DNA from: a virus | Length of the DNA stretch: 26,175 nucleotides | IMG/VR virus record: IMGVR_UViG_3300022187_000199 | Location: 1 to 26,175 of that record | Strand: one strand, 5' to 3' | Part shown: positions 7,095-13,093 of the stretch, piece after piece | Position numbering within the stretch: position 1 is the stretch's first letter | Layout: every line of letters begins with the position of its first letter | The notes under the pieces: model-generated | Seen by the model: the letters and a program-made list of their open reading frames with translations, nothing else | Database searches by the model: none | What the model was told of the DNA's origin: nothing | Position numbers and translations under genes: made by a program

Positions 7095-7163
7095 GTCCCT
7101 ACACACGGGGTTGTCACTTACTTAGGACAACGATTGCTGACAGGTGTGGAGAGGGACTGTCAG
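7095..7163 (+). ncRNA. candidate structured leader with competing helices
   Basis: Three helices can be drawn in this gap. Helix A pairs GTCCCT (7095-7100) with AGGGAC (7152-7157), and CACAC (7102-7106) with GTGTG (7144-7148). Helix B, GTTGTC (7110-7115) / GACAAC (7126-7131), fits inside A. Helix C pairs CTGACAG (7137-7143) with CTGTCAG (7157-7163). A and C interleave with no linker, so they should exclude each other, as in a switch or attenuator. No T run follows. The AAGGA ribosome binding site of the next gene lies at 7185-7189. Confidence 0.4.
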
Positions 7164-7196
7164 ATTATATAACCAACTCAACAAAGGAACTAGACT

Positions 7197-7412
7197 ATGA
7201 CTAATGAAGGTAAACTACTTGGTGCACTACGTAAGCGTATGCGTGTTACACGTAAGACTGCTATCCAACATGGATGGTCAGAGAACTTAACTGCAGATAT
7301 CTCACGTCTTCGTAACCGTGGGTATGACATTGCTACTGTCACTGCTAAAACACCATCAGGTGAACCGTATACTCGCTATCGTTTGGTGGGTGAACCACAA
7401 GCAGCAGCGTAA
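7197..7412 (+). CDS. small winged-helix DNA-binding protein
   Basis: This 71-residue protein resembles the short helix-turn-helix proteins (HTH_39-like) common in phages. An N-terminal helix GKLLGALRKR leads to a RKTAIQHGWSENLTADISRLRNRGYDI segment that fits two helices plus the recognition helix. A beta wing PYTRYRLV completes it. It probably binds DNA as a local regulator or as an aid to replication. It starts after AAGGA at 7185-7189, downstream of a structured gap, so its own synthesis may be controlled. It lies between SSB and exonuclease genes. The target site is unknown. Confidence 0.6.
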   Translation: MTNEGKLLGALRKRMRVTRKTAIQHGWSENLTADISRLRNRGYDIATVTAKTPSGEPYTRYRLVGEPQAAA

Positions 7413-7417
7413 TTAAA

Positions 7418-8269
7418 ATGACAACAGCACAGAAAACAATTGATACTTTGGTAGAGGACATTTACAGTCTATTCACCAGTGATGAACCTACAAAGATTCC
7501 TGCTACTGCTCTGCAGGAACTAGCGAAGGATGTTACTGATGCTGTTGTCGATGCTCTTACTGAGGAAAGAAAGCCAAGAAATAATTTAAGGCTGTCAATG
7601 ATTGGTCAACCAGCACGTAAGACATGGTACTCTGTCAGATCAACTGAACAGGAAGAACTGGCTGGTTCTGACTACATCAAGTTTCTTTATGGAGATATCC
7701 TTGAAGCACTTCTTGTCTTTCTTTCTAAAGTATCCGGACATAAAGTTACTGACCAACAGAAGCAGGTAGTATTGAATGACGTTGTTGGTCATCAGGATGC
7801 AGTAGTTGATGGTGTGCTTGTTGACTTTAAGAGTGCATCTTCCTTCTCCTTCAAGAAGTTTACTGAAGGAAAAATATTTAAGGAAGACCCGTTTGGTTAT
7901 GTTGCACAGCTATCTGCATATGCTCAAGCAAACAATGTGAGGGAAGCAGGCTGGGTAGTTATCGACAAGACAACAGGAGAGATTGCTTACTGTCCTGTTC
8001 ACCATATGGATATGATAAATGCAGAAGAAAAAATTAACTACTTACGACAAGCTATCGACAGTGACAAGCCACCTTCTCGCTGCTATGATGCTGTGCCTGA
8101 TGGCCAGTCTGGGAATATGCGTCTGGATACTGGGTGTAATTATTGCTCTCATAAGTTTGATTGCTGGTCTGATGCGAATGGTGGCAAGGGACTACGTTCA
8201 TTCCAATATGCGACGTATGTCAAACATCTAACACATGTAGAACGTGAACCTAATGTCCCAGAACTATAG
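7418..8269 (+). CDS. PD-(D/E)XK exonuclease, RecB/Cas4-like
   Basis: This is probably the phage recombination exonuclease, filling the role of T7 gp6. It has 283 residues. The nuclease core is GHQDAVVDG (D127), VDFKSAS (D136, K138) and a downstream YVAQLSAYAQ motif (Q164, Y168) typical of the RecB-like group. The C-terminal third carries Cys222, Cys240, Cys243 and Cys249 in a C-x2-C-x5-C arrangement, as in iron-sulfur Cas4/AddB-type nucleases. The N-terminal segment that usually carries the first cluster Cys reads SMIGQPARKTWY, with no Cys. Cys222 may substitute, or the cluster may be absent. It is followed by, and overlaps, endonuclease I. Confidence 0.8.
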   Translation: MTTAQKTIDTLVEDIYSLFTSDEPTKIPATALQELAKDVTDAVVDALTEERKPRNNLRLSMIGQPARKTWYSVRSTEQEELAGSDYIKFLYGDILEALLVFLSKVSGHKVTDQQKQVVLNDVVGHQDAVVDGVLVDFKSASSFSFKKFTEGKIFKEDPFGYVAQLSAYAQANNVREAGWVVIDKTTGEIAYCPVHHMDMINAEEKINYLRQAIDSDKPPSRCYDAVPDGQSGNMRLDTGCNYCSHKFDCWSDANGGKGLRSFQYATYVKHLTHVEREPNVPEL

Positions 8270-8693
8270 ATTCAGATCACGATCAGAAAGAAGAGCAGCA
8301 GACTACCTTATAAATTTAGACATTGACTTTGAGTTTGAACCACACTACATTCCGTACATGTGGATCGAGTCAAAGAAATATCTTCCTGACTTTATTCTTC
8401 CATCTGGTATTATACTAGAGGTGAAGGGTAGGTTCACACTAGAAGACAGAAAGAAACATCTTTTTCTTAGGCAGTCTAATCCTGACTTGGATGTAAGATT
8501 TGTATTCGATAACCCTAACAAGAAATTAAACAAAGGAGCAAAGACTACCTATGCAGACTGGTGTAACAAGAACGACTTTGTGTTTTGTAAACTCTCTGAT
8601 GGTATTCCTGACAGTTGGCTAGATGAGAGAGGGAACAGAAAAGTTTCTGGTAGAAGTGGAAAGTCTCGTAGAAAACAAAACAACAAGTCCTGA
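8244..8693 (+). CDS. T7 gp3-like endonuclease I (Holliday junction resolvase)
   Basis: The product resolves branched DNA and, in T7, also helps break down host DNA. It has 149 residues, as in T7. Catalytic positions align with T7 endonuclease I: E15 in SRSERRAAD, D49 in YLPDFILPSG, and E59 and K61 in ILEVKGRF. The DRKKHLFLRQ and KKLNKGAKTTYADWC segments also match the family closely. The C-terminus is basic (SGKSRRKQNNKS), as in T7. The start could be ATG 8244 or 8253; both overlap the exonuclease gene. The 3' end overlaps the next gene. Confidence 0.93.
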   Translation: MNLMSQNYRFRSRSERRAADYLINLDIDFEFEPHYIPYMWIESKKYLPDFILPSGIILEVKGRFTLEDRKKHLFLRQSNPDLDVRFVFDNPNKKLNKGAKTTYADWCNKNDFVFCKLSDGIPDSWLDERGNRKVSGRSGKSRRKQNNKS

Positions 8694-8967
8694 ACAGATA
8701 ATGTTTCTTGGTGTTGTCTTACAGGCAATGCTTGATGCTACCAAACCAGAAAATAATAGAGAATCAATAGAATCTAAGATAGCACGTGATGCTGCAAAGG
8801 CATGGTTCTTTGCCTCTGTAGGTGTTACTGCTGAAGATTTTAGTACTGTCTGTGATATAGCAGGTGTGGATGCAGACTATGTTCGTAGCTTTGCATTCAA
8901 AGTTCTTAAATCTAAGGAGATTAAATATGTTCGTAGGCGTATCAATGCCGTCCTTACCTTTGACTAG
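8623..8967 (+). CDS. conserved-looking phage protein, 114 aa
   Basis: The frame overlaps the end of endonuclease I by 71 bases if the ATG at 8623 is used. A later GTG or the ATG at 8701 would shorten or remove the overlap, but the segment SPEQIMFLGVVLQAML before and across 8701 looks like genuine protein. The central RDAAKAWFFASVGVTAEDFSTVCDIAGVDADYVRS pattern, with a helix and an AGVD-x-DYVR turn, resembles a family of short phage proteins with a helix-turn-helix-like core, from memory only. It may bind DNA. The stop is 10 bases before the next start. Confidence 0.55.
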   Translation: MREGTEKFLVEVESLVENKTTSPEQIMFLGVVLQAMLDATKPENNRESIESKIARDAAKAWFFASVGVTAEDFSTVCDIAGVDADYVRSFAFKVLKSKEIKYVRRRINAVLTFD

Positions 8968-8977
8968 GAGAGATACT

Positions 8978-9292
8978 ATGGAAAGAGATGCAGAGATTAC
9001 TAAGCTATACTCAGAACTTCCTAACTTTAGGTTTGATGAGTCAGAATATATAGACGAGATGCATGAATACATTTCGTCTACTTATACAGAACATTATGCC
9101 AAGGGTAAATATCAAGCCACTGATATCATCCTTGACAGTGGACATGGCGAGGGTTTTGTCATGGGTAACATATTGAAATACTGGAAAAGATATGGTAACA
9201 AGGAAGGAAAGAACAGGAAGGACTTGCTAAAGATTATCCACTATGCGATAATCATGCTTTATGTCCACGATCAAGTAACCAAGGGAGAATAA
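8978..9292 (+). CDS. DUF3310-like (SaV-like) small protein
   Basis: I chose the ATG at 8978, which follows AGGAGA at 8967-8972. An in-frame ATG at 8864 would lie within the previous gene. The 104-residue product has an N-terminal acidic helix region, then HYAKGKYQATD, then GFVMGNILKYWKRYGNKEG followed by KDLLKIIHYAIIML. The G-N-x-x-K-Y-x-x-R-x-G-x-K-x-G core plus a following helix is the signature of DUF3310 proteins, which are widespread in phages and of uncertain biochemical role. They are often found near nucleotide metabolism and replication genes, and here the RNR gene follows directly. Confidence 0.65.
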   Translation: MERDAEITKLYSELPNFRFDESEYIDEMHEYISSTYTEHYAKGKYQATDIILDSGHGEGFVMGNILKYWKRYGNKEGKNRKDLLKIIHYAIIMLYVHDQVTKGE

Positions 9293-9297
9293 AGTAT

Positions 9298-10983
9298 ATG
9301 CCTACTTTTCGATCTAATGAAAACCCTATGTTCCGTTCCAAGTTTAGTGAAGATATCTTCAAACATAAGTACGCACACCATGGCTGTGAAACATGGTCAA
9401 GTCTAGCTTCAGTTCTTGTTGATGATGTATGCAGTCCTTATCTCAAGGAAGACGAGAAGGAACAGCTAAAGGAATATATTACTGACTTGAAGTTTATTCC
9501 CGGTGGTAGGTACTTATACTACGCTGGCCGACCTAACAAGTTCTTCAACAACTGTTACTTACTACGAGCAGAAGAAGATACACGGGAAGACTGGGCAAAC
9601 CTTTCATGGAAGGCAGAGTCATGTCTGATGACAGGTGGTGGTATTGGCGTAGACTATTCTGTCTACCGTGAAGAGGGAAGAGTACTGGCAGGTACTGGCG
9701 GTCTTTCTTCTGGACCTATTCCAAAGATGTTGATGATCAACGAGATTGGCAGACGGGTTATGCAGGGTGGTAGCAGACGATCTGCTATCTATGCCAGTCT
9801 TAACTGGAAACATGCTGATGTAGAAAAGTTTCTTACCAGCAAGAACTGGTATGACATGCCCGTTGGTAACACAGGTTTTACTATCGGTCAGATAAAGGAA
9901 CAAGATTTTAATTACATAGCTCCGCTGGACATGACAAACATCAGCGTGAACTACGATACTGAATGGTTAATTAACTACTGGGAGACAGGAGATGTTGGGA
10001 ATACATTTAAGCAGAATGTTCGTCAAGCACTGCGCACCGCTGAACCGGGATTTTCGTTTAACTTTTTCGACAAAGAAAATGAAACACTCCGTAATGCGTG
10101 CACTGAAGTTACTTCGGAAGACGATTCGGACGTATGTAACTTAGGATCAATCAACCTTGGTAGAGTAGACAACCTTCAAGAGTTTAAGGATATCGTTACT
10201 CTAGCCACTAAGTTTCTTATGTGCGGTACATTCAAGGCAAAGCTGCCTTACGAAAAGGTATACGATGTACGTATTAAAAATCGTAGGCTTGGTCTTGGTT
10301 TGATGGGTATGCATGAGTGGTTGATCAAGCGTAGTTACAAGTACGAGGTAACACCTGAACTGCATAAGTGGTTGGGTGTATACAAGGGTATTAGTGATGA
10401 AGTTTCAAAGAAGACTGCAAGTGAGTTTGATTGCAGCACACCAGTAGCTAACCGTGCTATTGCACCAACAGGAAGCATTGGTATTCTTGCAGGTACAAGT
10501 ACGGGTGTTGAACCTATCTTTGCTGTTGCTTACAAGCGACGGTACTTGAAGGGAGGCACACGTTGGCACTATCAGTATGTTGTTGACAGTGCAGCACAGG
10601 AACTGATAGACTTGTATGGTGCTAATCCTGATAAGATTGAATCTGCTCTTGATCTTGCTGAAGACTATCAGAGACGAATCAAGTTTCAGGCAGACGTACA
10701 GGACTACGTTGACATGTCTATCTCTTCAACTATTAACTTACCATCATGGGGAAGTAAACTTAACAATGAAGATACTGTTGACAGCTTTACTGATGTACTT
10801 GCTTCTTACGCTCACCGTTTACGGGGCTTTACTGTATACCCTGACGGCTGTCGTGGTGGACAGCCACTAACATCAGTACCTTATGCTGAAGCTGTGGATA
10901 AATTAGGTGAAGAGTTTGAGGAAGGACTAGAGACACATGACATTTGTGACATTACTGGACATGGAGGGAGTTGCGGAGTTTAA
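9298..10983 (+). CDS. nrdJ: ribonucleotide reductase, class II (cobalamin-dependent) type
   Basis: The enzyme reduces ribonucleotides to deoxyribonucleotides. It has 561 residues in one chain, and no small (NrdB) subunit gene is seen nearby. Together with the overall sequence, this points to the adenosylcobalamin-dependent class II form. Redox cysteines are C86 (NNCYLL) and C280 (SDVCNLGSINL). The catalytic N-x-C-x-E triad is N266, C268, E270 (LRNACTEV). The LMTGGGIGVDYS segment (110-121) and APTGSIGILAG loop are typical. The C-terminus ends DICDITGHGGSCGV, giving a Cys pair (C550, C559) for re-reduction. With ThyX it forms the dNTP supply module. A B12 requirement implies that the host makes or imports cobalamin. 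Confidence 0.9.
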   Translation: MPTFRSNENPMFRSKFSEDIFKHKYAHHGCETWSSLASVLVDDVCSPYLKEDEKEQLKEYITDLKFIPGGRYLYYAGRPNKFFNNCYLLRAEEDTREDWANLSWKAESCLMTGGGIGVDYSVYREEGRVLAGTGGLSSGPIPKMLMINEIGRRVMQGGSRRSAIYASLNWKHADVEKFLTSKNWYDMPVGNTGFTIGQIKEQDFNYIAPLDMTNISVNYDTEWLINYWETGDVGNTFKQNVRQALRTAEPGFSFNFFDKENETLRNACTEVTSEDDSDVCNLGSINLGRVDNLQEFKDIVTLATKFLMCGTFKAKLPYEKVYDVRIKNRRLGLGLMGMHEWLIKRSYKYEVTPELHKWLGVYKGISDEVSKKTASEFDCSTPVANRAIAPTGSIGILAGTSTGVEPIFAVAYKRRYLKGGTRWHYQYVVDSAAQELIDLYGANPDKIESALDLAEDYQRRIKFQADVQDYVDMSISSTINLPSWGSKLNNEDTVDSFTDVLASYAHRLRGFTVYPDGCRGGQPLTSVPYAEAVDKLGEEFEEGLETHDICDITGHGGSCGV

Positions 10984-11549
10984 TGCTTACGTACCACACG
11001 TATAAAGAAGTACTACCAAAAGAACTATGCAATAGTATAGTAGGTATTGCCAAGGAGTTAGACAGTCAGGAAGCTGATGTATATCAGAATGGCAATAGTG
11101 TTTTACTTAAAGAGGTAAGGAATAGCAGACTTACTTGGTTAGAAAATCCTGAACTAACTTCCATTCTACAACTGTACGCAGAGACAGCTAACAAAGAAGC
11201 TGGCTGGGACTTTCACATAAATTGTTTTGAAACTCCACAGATTTCTTTCTATGGCAAGGGACAGTTCTACGACTGGCACATGGATACTGGCGTAGAACTG
11301 CCCTCTGATCCTTACAGAAGAAAGCTGGCAGTATGCGTCACACTTAACAGTGAGTTTAAGGGTGGTGATCTACAGGTACAGAAGTGGGTGCATCCACAGA
11401 ATGGAGATAGGTTTGCTACTCTTAAAGAGATGCGAAAGATTGGTAGCATTGCTGTCTTTCCTTCCTTTGTATATCATCGTATAACTAAGGTGAAGGAAGG
11501 AGAACGATGCTCTCTTGTCTGTTGGTTTAGAGGAGAAAAGTTTACTTAA
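10983..11549 (+). CDS. 2-oxoglutarate/Fe(II)-dependent oxygenase (prolyl-4-hydroxylase-like)
   Basis: The enzyme likely hydroxylates a protein or small-molecule substrate using 2-oxoglutarate, O2 and Fe(II). I chose the ATG at 10983 because it gives the TAATG overlap with the RNR stop seen repeatedly here; a TTG at 10971 is the alternative. In the 188-residue product the metal triad is H99 and D101 (YDWHMDTG) and H165 (FVYHRITKV). R175 (GERCSLVCWF) is placed for 2-oxoglutarate binding. The KGGDLQV segment resembles the conserved double-stranded beta-helix strand F-x-G-G-x-L. Similar oxygenases are common in marine phages, with mostly unknown substrates. No target is visible. Confidence 0.85.
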   Translation: MLTYHTYKEVLPKELCNSIVGIAKELDSQEADVYQNGNSVLLKEVRNSRLTWLENPELTSILQLYAETANKEAGWDFHINCFETPQISFYGKGQFYDWHMDTGVELPSDPYRRKLAVCVTLNSEFKGGDLQVQKWVHPQNGDRFATLKEMRKIGSIAVFPSFVYHRITKVKEGERCSLVCWFRGEKFT

Positions 11550-11557
11550 CTTTTTTC

Positions 11558-11586
11558 TTGACAACAATTGTATACTGTAGTAGTAT
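11558..11586 (+). promoter_or_regulatory. strong sigma70-like promoter for hsp20
   Basis: A perfect TTGACA -35 (11558-11563) and a TAGTAT -10 (11581-11586, five of six consensus bases) are separated by exactly 17 bases. The spacer contains the palindromes ACAATTGT (11564-11571) and GTATAC (11570-11575). It lies in a clear gene gap directly upstream of the Hsp20 gene. A second TATACT at 11571 is too close to the -35 to pair with it. Confidence 0.65.
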
Positions 11587-11590
11587 ATGC

Positions 11591-11603
11591 ATGGTACGAC
11601 CAT
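11591..11603 (+). promoter_or_regulatory. inverted repeat at predicted transcription start of hsp20
   Basis: ATGGT (11591-11595) and ACCAT (11599-11603) form a perfect inverted repeat with a 3-base centre. It begins five bases after the -10 element, right where transcription should start. It could be an operator half-site pair or a 5' hairpin in the mRNA. Five-base arms can occur by chance. Confidence 0.3.
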
Positions 11604-11643
11604 AGTGGTGTACTTAATTAACTTGCTTAACAAGGAGATAACA

Positions 11644-12060
11644 ATGAACTTTATCGACTACATTAATAAAAACTCTAAGACACTCCCAGACTATATGTTG
11701 GGATTTACTTTTGAAGATTTGTTCAAGCGTGTGCCAAGTAATGTTGGCGCATTTCCTCCACATGATCTGGAAAAGAATGGTAATTTTTACAAGCTAACAC
11801 TTGCTGTTGCTGGTTACTCAAAAGAAAATATCAAGATTGAATTGAAGGATAGTATCCTTACTATTGTTGGAGACAGAGAAGGTGACGATAGTAAGAACTA
11901 TATTGTAACAGGTATTGCGGCACGTAAGTTCCGTAAATCATTCTCTTTGTCTGACACTATGGAAGTAAGAGACGCAGGCTTAAAGGATGGTCTTCTTACT
12001 GTTACATTGGAAGAAGTTGTTCCTGAAGAAGAACAACCTAAGTTGATCGCAATAAAGTAG
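11644..12060 (+). CDS. small heat-shock protein, Hsp20/IbpA family
   Basis: This ATP-independent chaperone holds unfolding proteins; in phages it may help virion assembly or protect host proteins during infection. I chose the ATG at 11644, six bases after a full AAGGAG (11632-11637); an in-frame ATG at 11587 would add 19 residues over the leader. The 138-residue product has an N-terminal arm, an alpha-crystallin domain (about 36-124) with YKLTLAVAGYSKENIKIEL and LKDGLLTVTL, and a C-terminal I-x-I anchor (LIAIK). Its own promoter upstream and strong terminator downstream isolate it as a single-gene unit. Hsp20 genes are known in cyanophages and other marine phages. Confidence 0.93.
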   Translation: MNFIDYINKNSKTLPDYMLGFTFEDLFKRVPSNVGAFPPHDLEKNGNFYKLTLAVAGYSKENIKIELKDSILTIVGDREGDDSKNYIVTGIAARKFRKSFSLSDTMEVRDAGLKDGLLTVTLEEVVPEEEQPKLIAIK

Positions 12061-12071
12061 GCATAACAACT

Positions 12072-12119
12072 GGGGATACATCAAGGTGGTGGCGGTATTC
12101 GCTGATGTATCCCCTTTTT
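12072..12119 (+). terminator. intrinsic terminator after hsp20
   Basis: A perfect 12 bp stem pairs GGGGATACATCA (12072-12083) with TGATGTATCCCC (12103-12114), followed immediately by five T (12115-12119). The 19-base loop can form a small inner GCG/CGC stem (12092-12094 with 12100-12102). It begins 12 bases after the hsp20 stop and ends 13 bases before the next start codon. Confidence 0.9.
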
Positions 12120-12132
12120 ACATGGAGTATTA

Positions 12133-12363
12133 ATGAGTTTTCTTGAACCAACTATAAAGGTAGACCTTACAACAACTACCTGTGATAACATTGTAGTAGA
12201 GATTCTAAAGAGTGTTGTCATTGATGATCTTAGTAGTGATCTTATTGAAGATGAACTAAAGTCTGCTATTCTAACTACACTAGAATACTTTATGATACCT
12301 TCAGAGTTTATTACATTCAAAGAACTTACAGAAAAGATTGCAGAGGAAGCTACTAATGAGTAG
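12133..12363 (+). CDS. hypothetical acidic protein, 76 aa
   Basis: The ATG at 12133 follows GGAG at 12124-12127. The product is acidic, rich in Ile, Leu, Thr and Asp/Glu, and looks like a small alpha/beta or helical protein (IVVEILKSVVIDDLSSDLIEDELKSAI). It has no membrane segment, cysteine cluster or catalytic motif. The stop overlaps the next gene by 8 bases, so it is probably translated with the glycosyltransferase. The start lies only 13 bases after a strong terminator, so its transcripts must come from read-through or from a promoter I cannot see. The family is not recognised. Confidence 0.6.
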   Translation: MSFLEPTIKVDLTTTTCDNIVVEILKSVVIDDLSSDLIEDELKSAILTTLEYFMIPSEFITFKELTEKIAEEATNE

Positions 12364-13093
12364 TCTTCCTACAATCTACATAGGATATGATCCAAAGGAA
12401 AAAACGTACTGTGATGTGCTTGAATACAGCATTAATAAATATACTTCTGGTCCTGTAAATATTGTACGTCTTACTCAGGATAGTGTAAGACGTTCAGGTT
12501 TGTATTGGAGAGCAGGTACTATCAAGGAAGGACAGCAGGTAGATACGTTTGACAATAAGCCTTTCTCTACTGAGTTTAGTTTCACACGTTTTCTTGTACC
12601 ATTCCTTAATGTGCATCAAGGTCTTGCCCTGTTTGTTGACTGCGACATGTACTTTAGAGATGACGTTATGAAACTATTTAATATGTTCTCAGACAGAAAC
12701 TTTAGTGTTGCCTGCGTCCACCACAACTATGTTCCTAAAGATACATATAAAATGGACAACCAGTTACAGCAGTCTTATTACAGAAAGAACTGGTCTAGCT
12801 TTATGCTTTGGAACTGTGCAAGTCCAGAATTAAATGAACTTACTGTAGCTGACGTTAATGTTAAGAATGGTAGCTGGCTACACTCTTTATATTGGGCAGA
12901 TAAAGTAGCACAACTGGCTGAAGAGTGGAACTGGCTTGACGGTCATTCATCTGAAAGCATTGATCCTAAGTGTGTACACTTTACAACAGGAGGACCATTG
13001 TTTAGAGGATGGGATGGTAAGAGAGAGATAGACAACCACTATGCAAAAGAGTGGACTGAATTATATAAGGAGATGAGTGAACAAAATGGTTAG
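12356..13093 (+). CDS. glycosyltransferase, GT-A fold
   Basis: The ATG at 12356 is preferred over an upstream in-frame TTG at 12338; it overlaps the preceding stop by 8 bases. The 245-residue product has an N-terminal TIYIGYDPKE strand typical of nucleotide-sugar transferases. The D-x-D metal/nucleotide-sugar motif is D95-C-D97 in ALFVDCDMYF. Downstream are LWNCASPELNELT and a late DPKCVHFTTGGPLFRGW segment, where the His could complete metal binding. This resembles GT8-like/DUF transferases found in marine phages. Donor and acceptor are unknown. It is followed with an 8-base overlap by a second, larger glycan enzyme, suggesting joint action on host or virion polysaccharide. Confidence 0.75.
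   Translation: MSSLPTIYIGYDPKEKTYCDVLEYSINKYTSGPVNIVRLTQDSVRRSGLYWRAGTIKEGQQVDTFDNKPFSTEFSFTRFLVPFLNVHQGLALFVDCDMYFRDDVMKLFNMFSDRNFSVACVHHNYVPKDTYKMDNQLQQSYYRKNWSSFMLWNCASPELNELTVADVNVKNGSWLHSLYWADKVAQLAEEWNWLDGHSSESIDPKCVHFTTGGPLFRGWDGKREIDNHYAKEWTELYKEMSEQNG

Noticed and set aside
7095-7163. H-type pseudoknot formed by helices A and C together
   Set aside because: The two helices leave no linker to cross an 11 bp stem, so they cannot coexist in full. I kept the competing-structures reading instead.
7134-7171. Possible promoter TTGCTG ... TATATA ahead of the winged-helix gene
   Set aside because: The spacing between the two boxes is 26 bases, and no better -35 sits 16-18 bases upstream of TATATA.
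8864-8977. Earlier ATG for the DUF3310-like gene
   Set aside because: It would overlap the preceding gene by over 100 bases with an unlike sequence. AGGAGA precedes the ATG at 8978.
11536-11556. Possible terminator AAAAGTT-TACTT-AACTTTT after the oxygenase gene
   Set aside because: The stem has only one G-C pair, overlaps the stop codon, and the T run is part of the stem. It is too weak to call.
11587-11643. Earlier ATG for hsp20
   Set aside because: It lies at the -10 element, before the expected transcription start, and has no Shine-Dalgarno. AAGGAG is perfectly spaced for the ATG at 11644.
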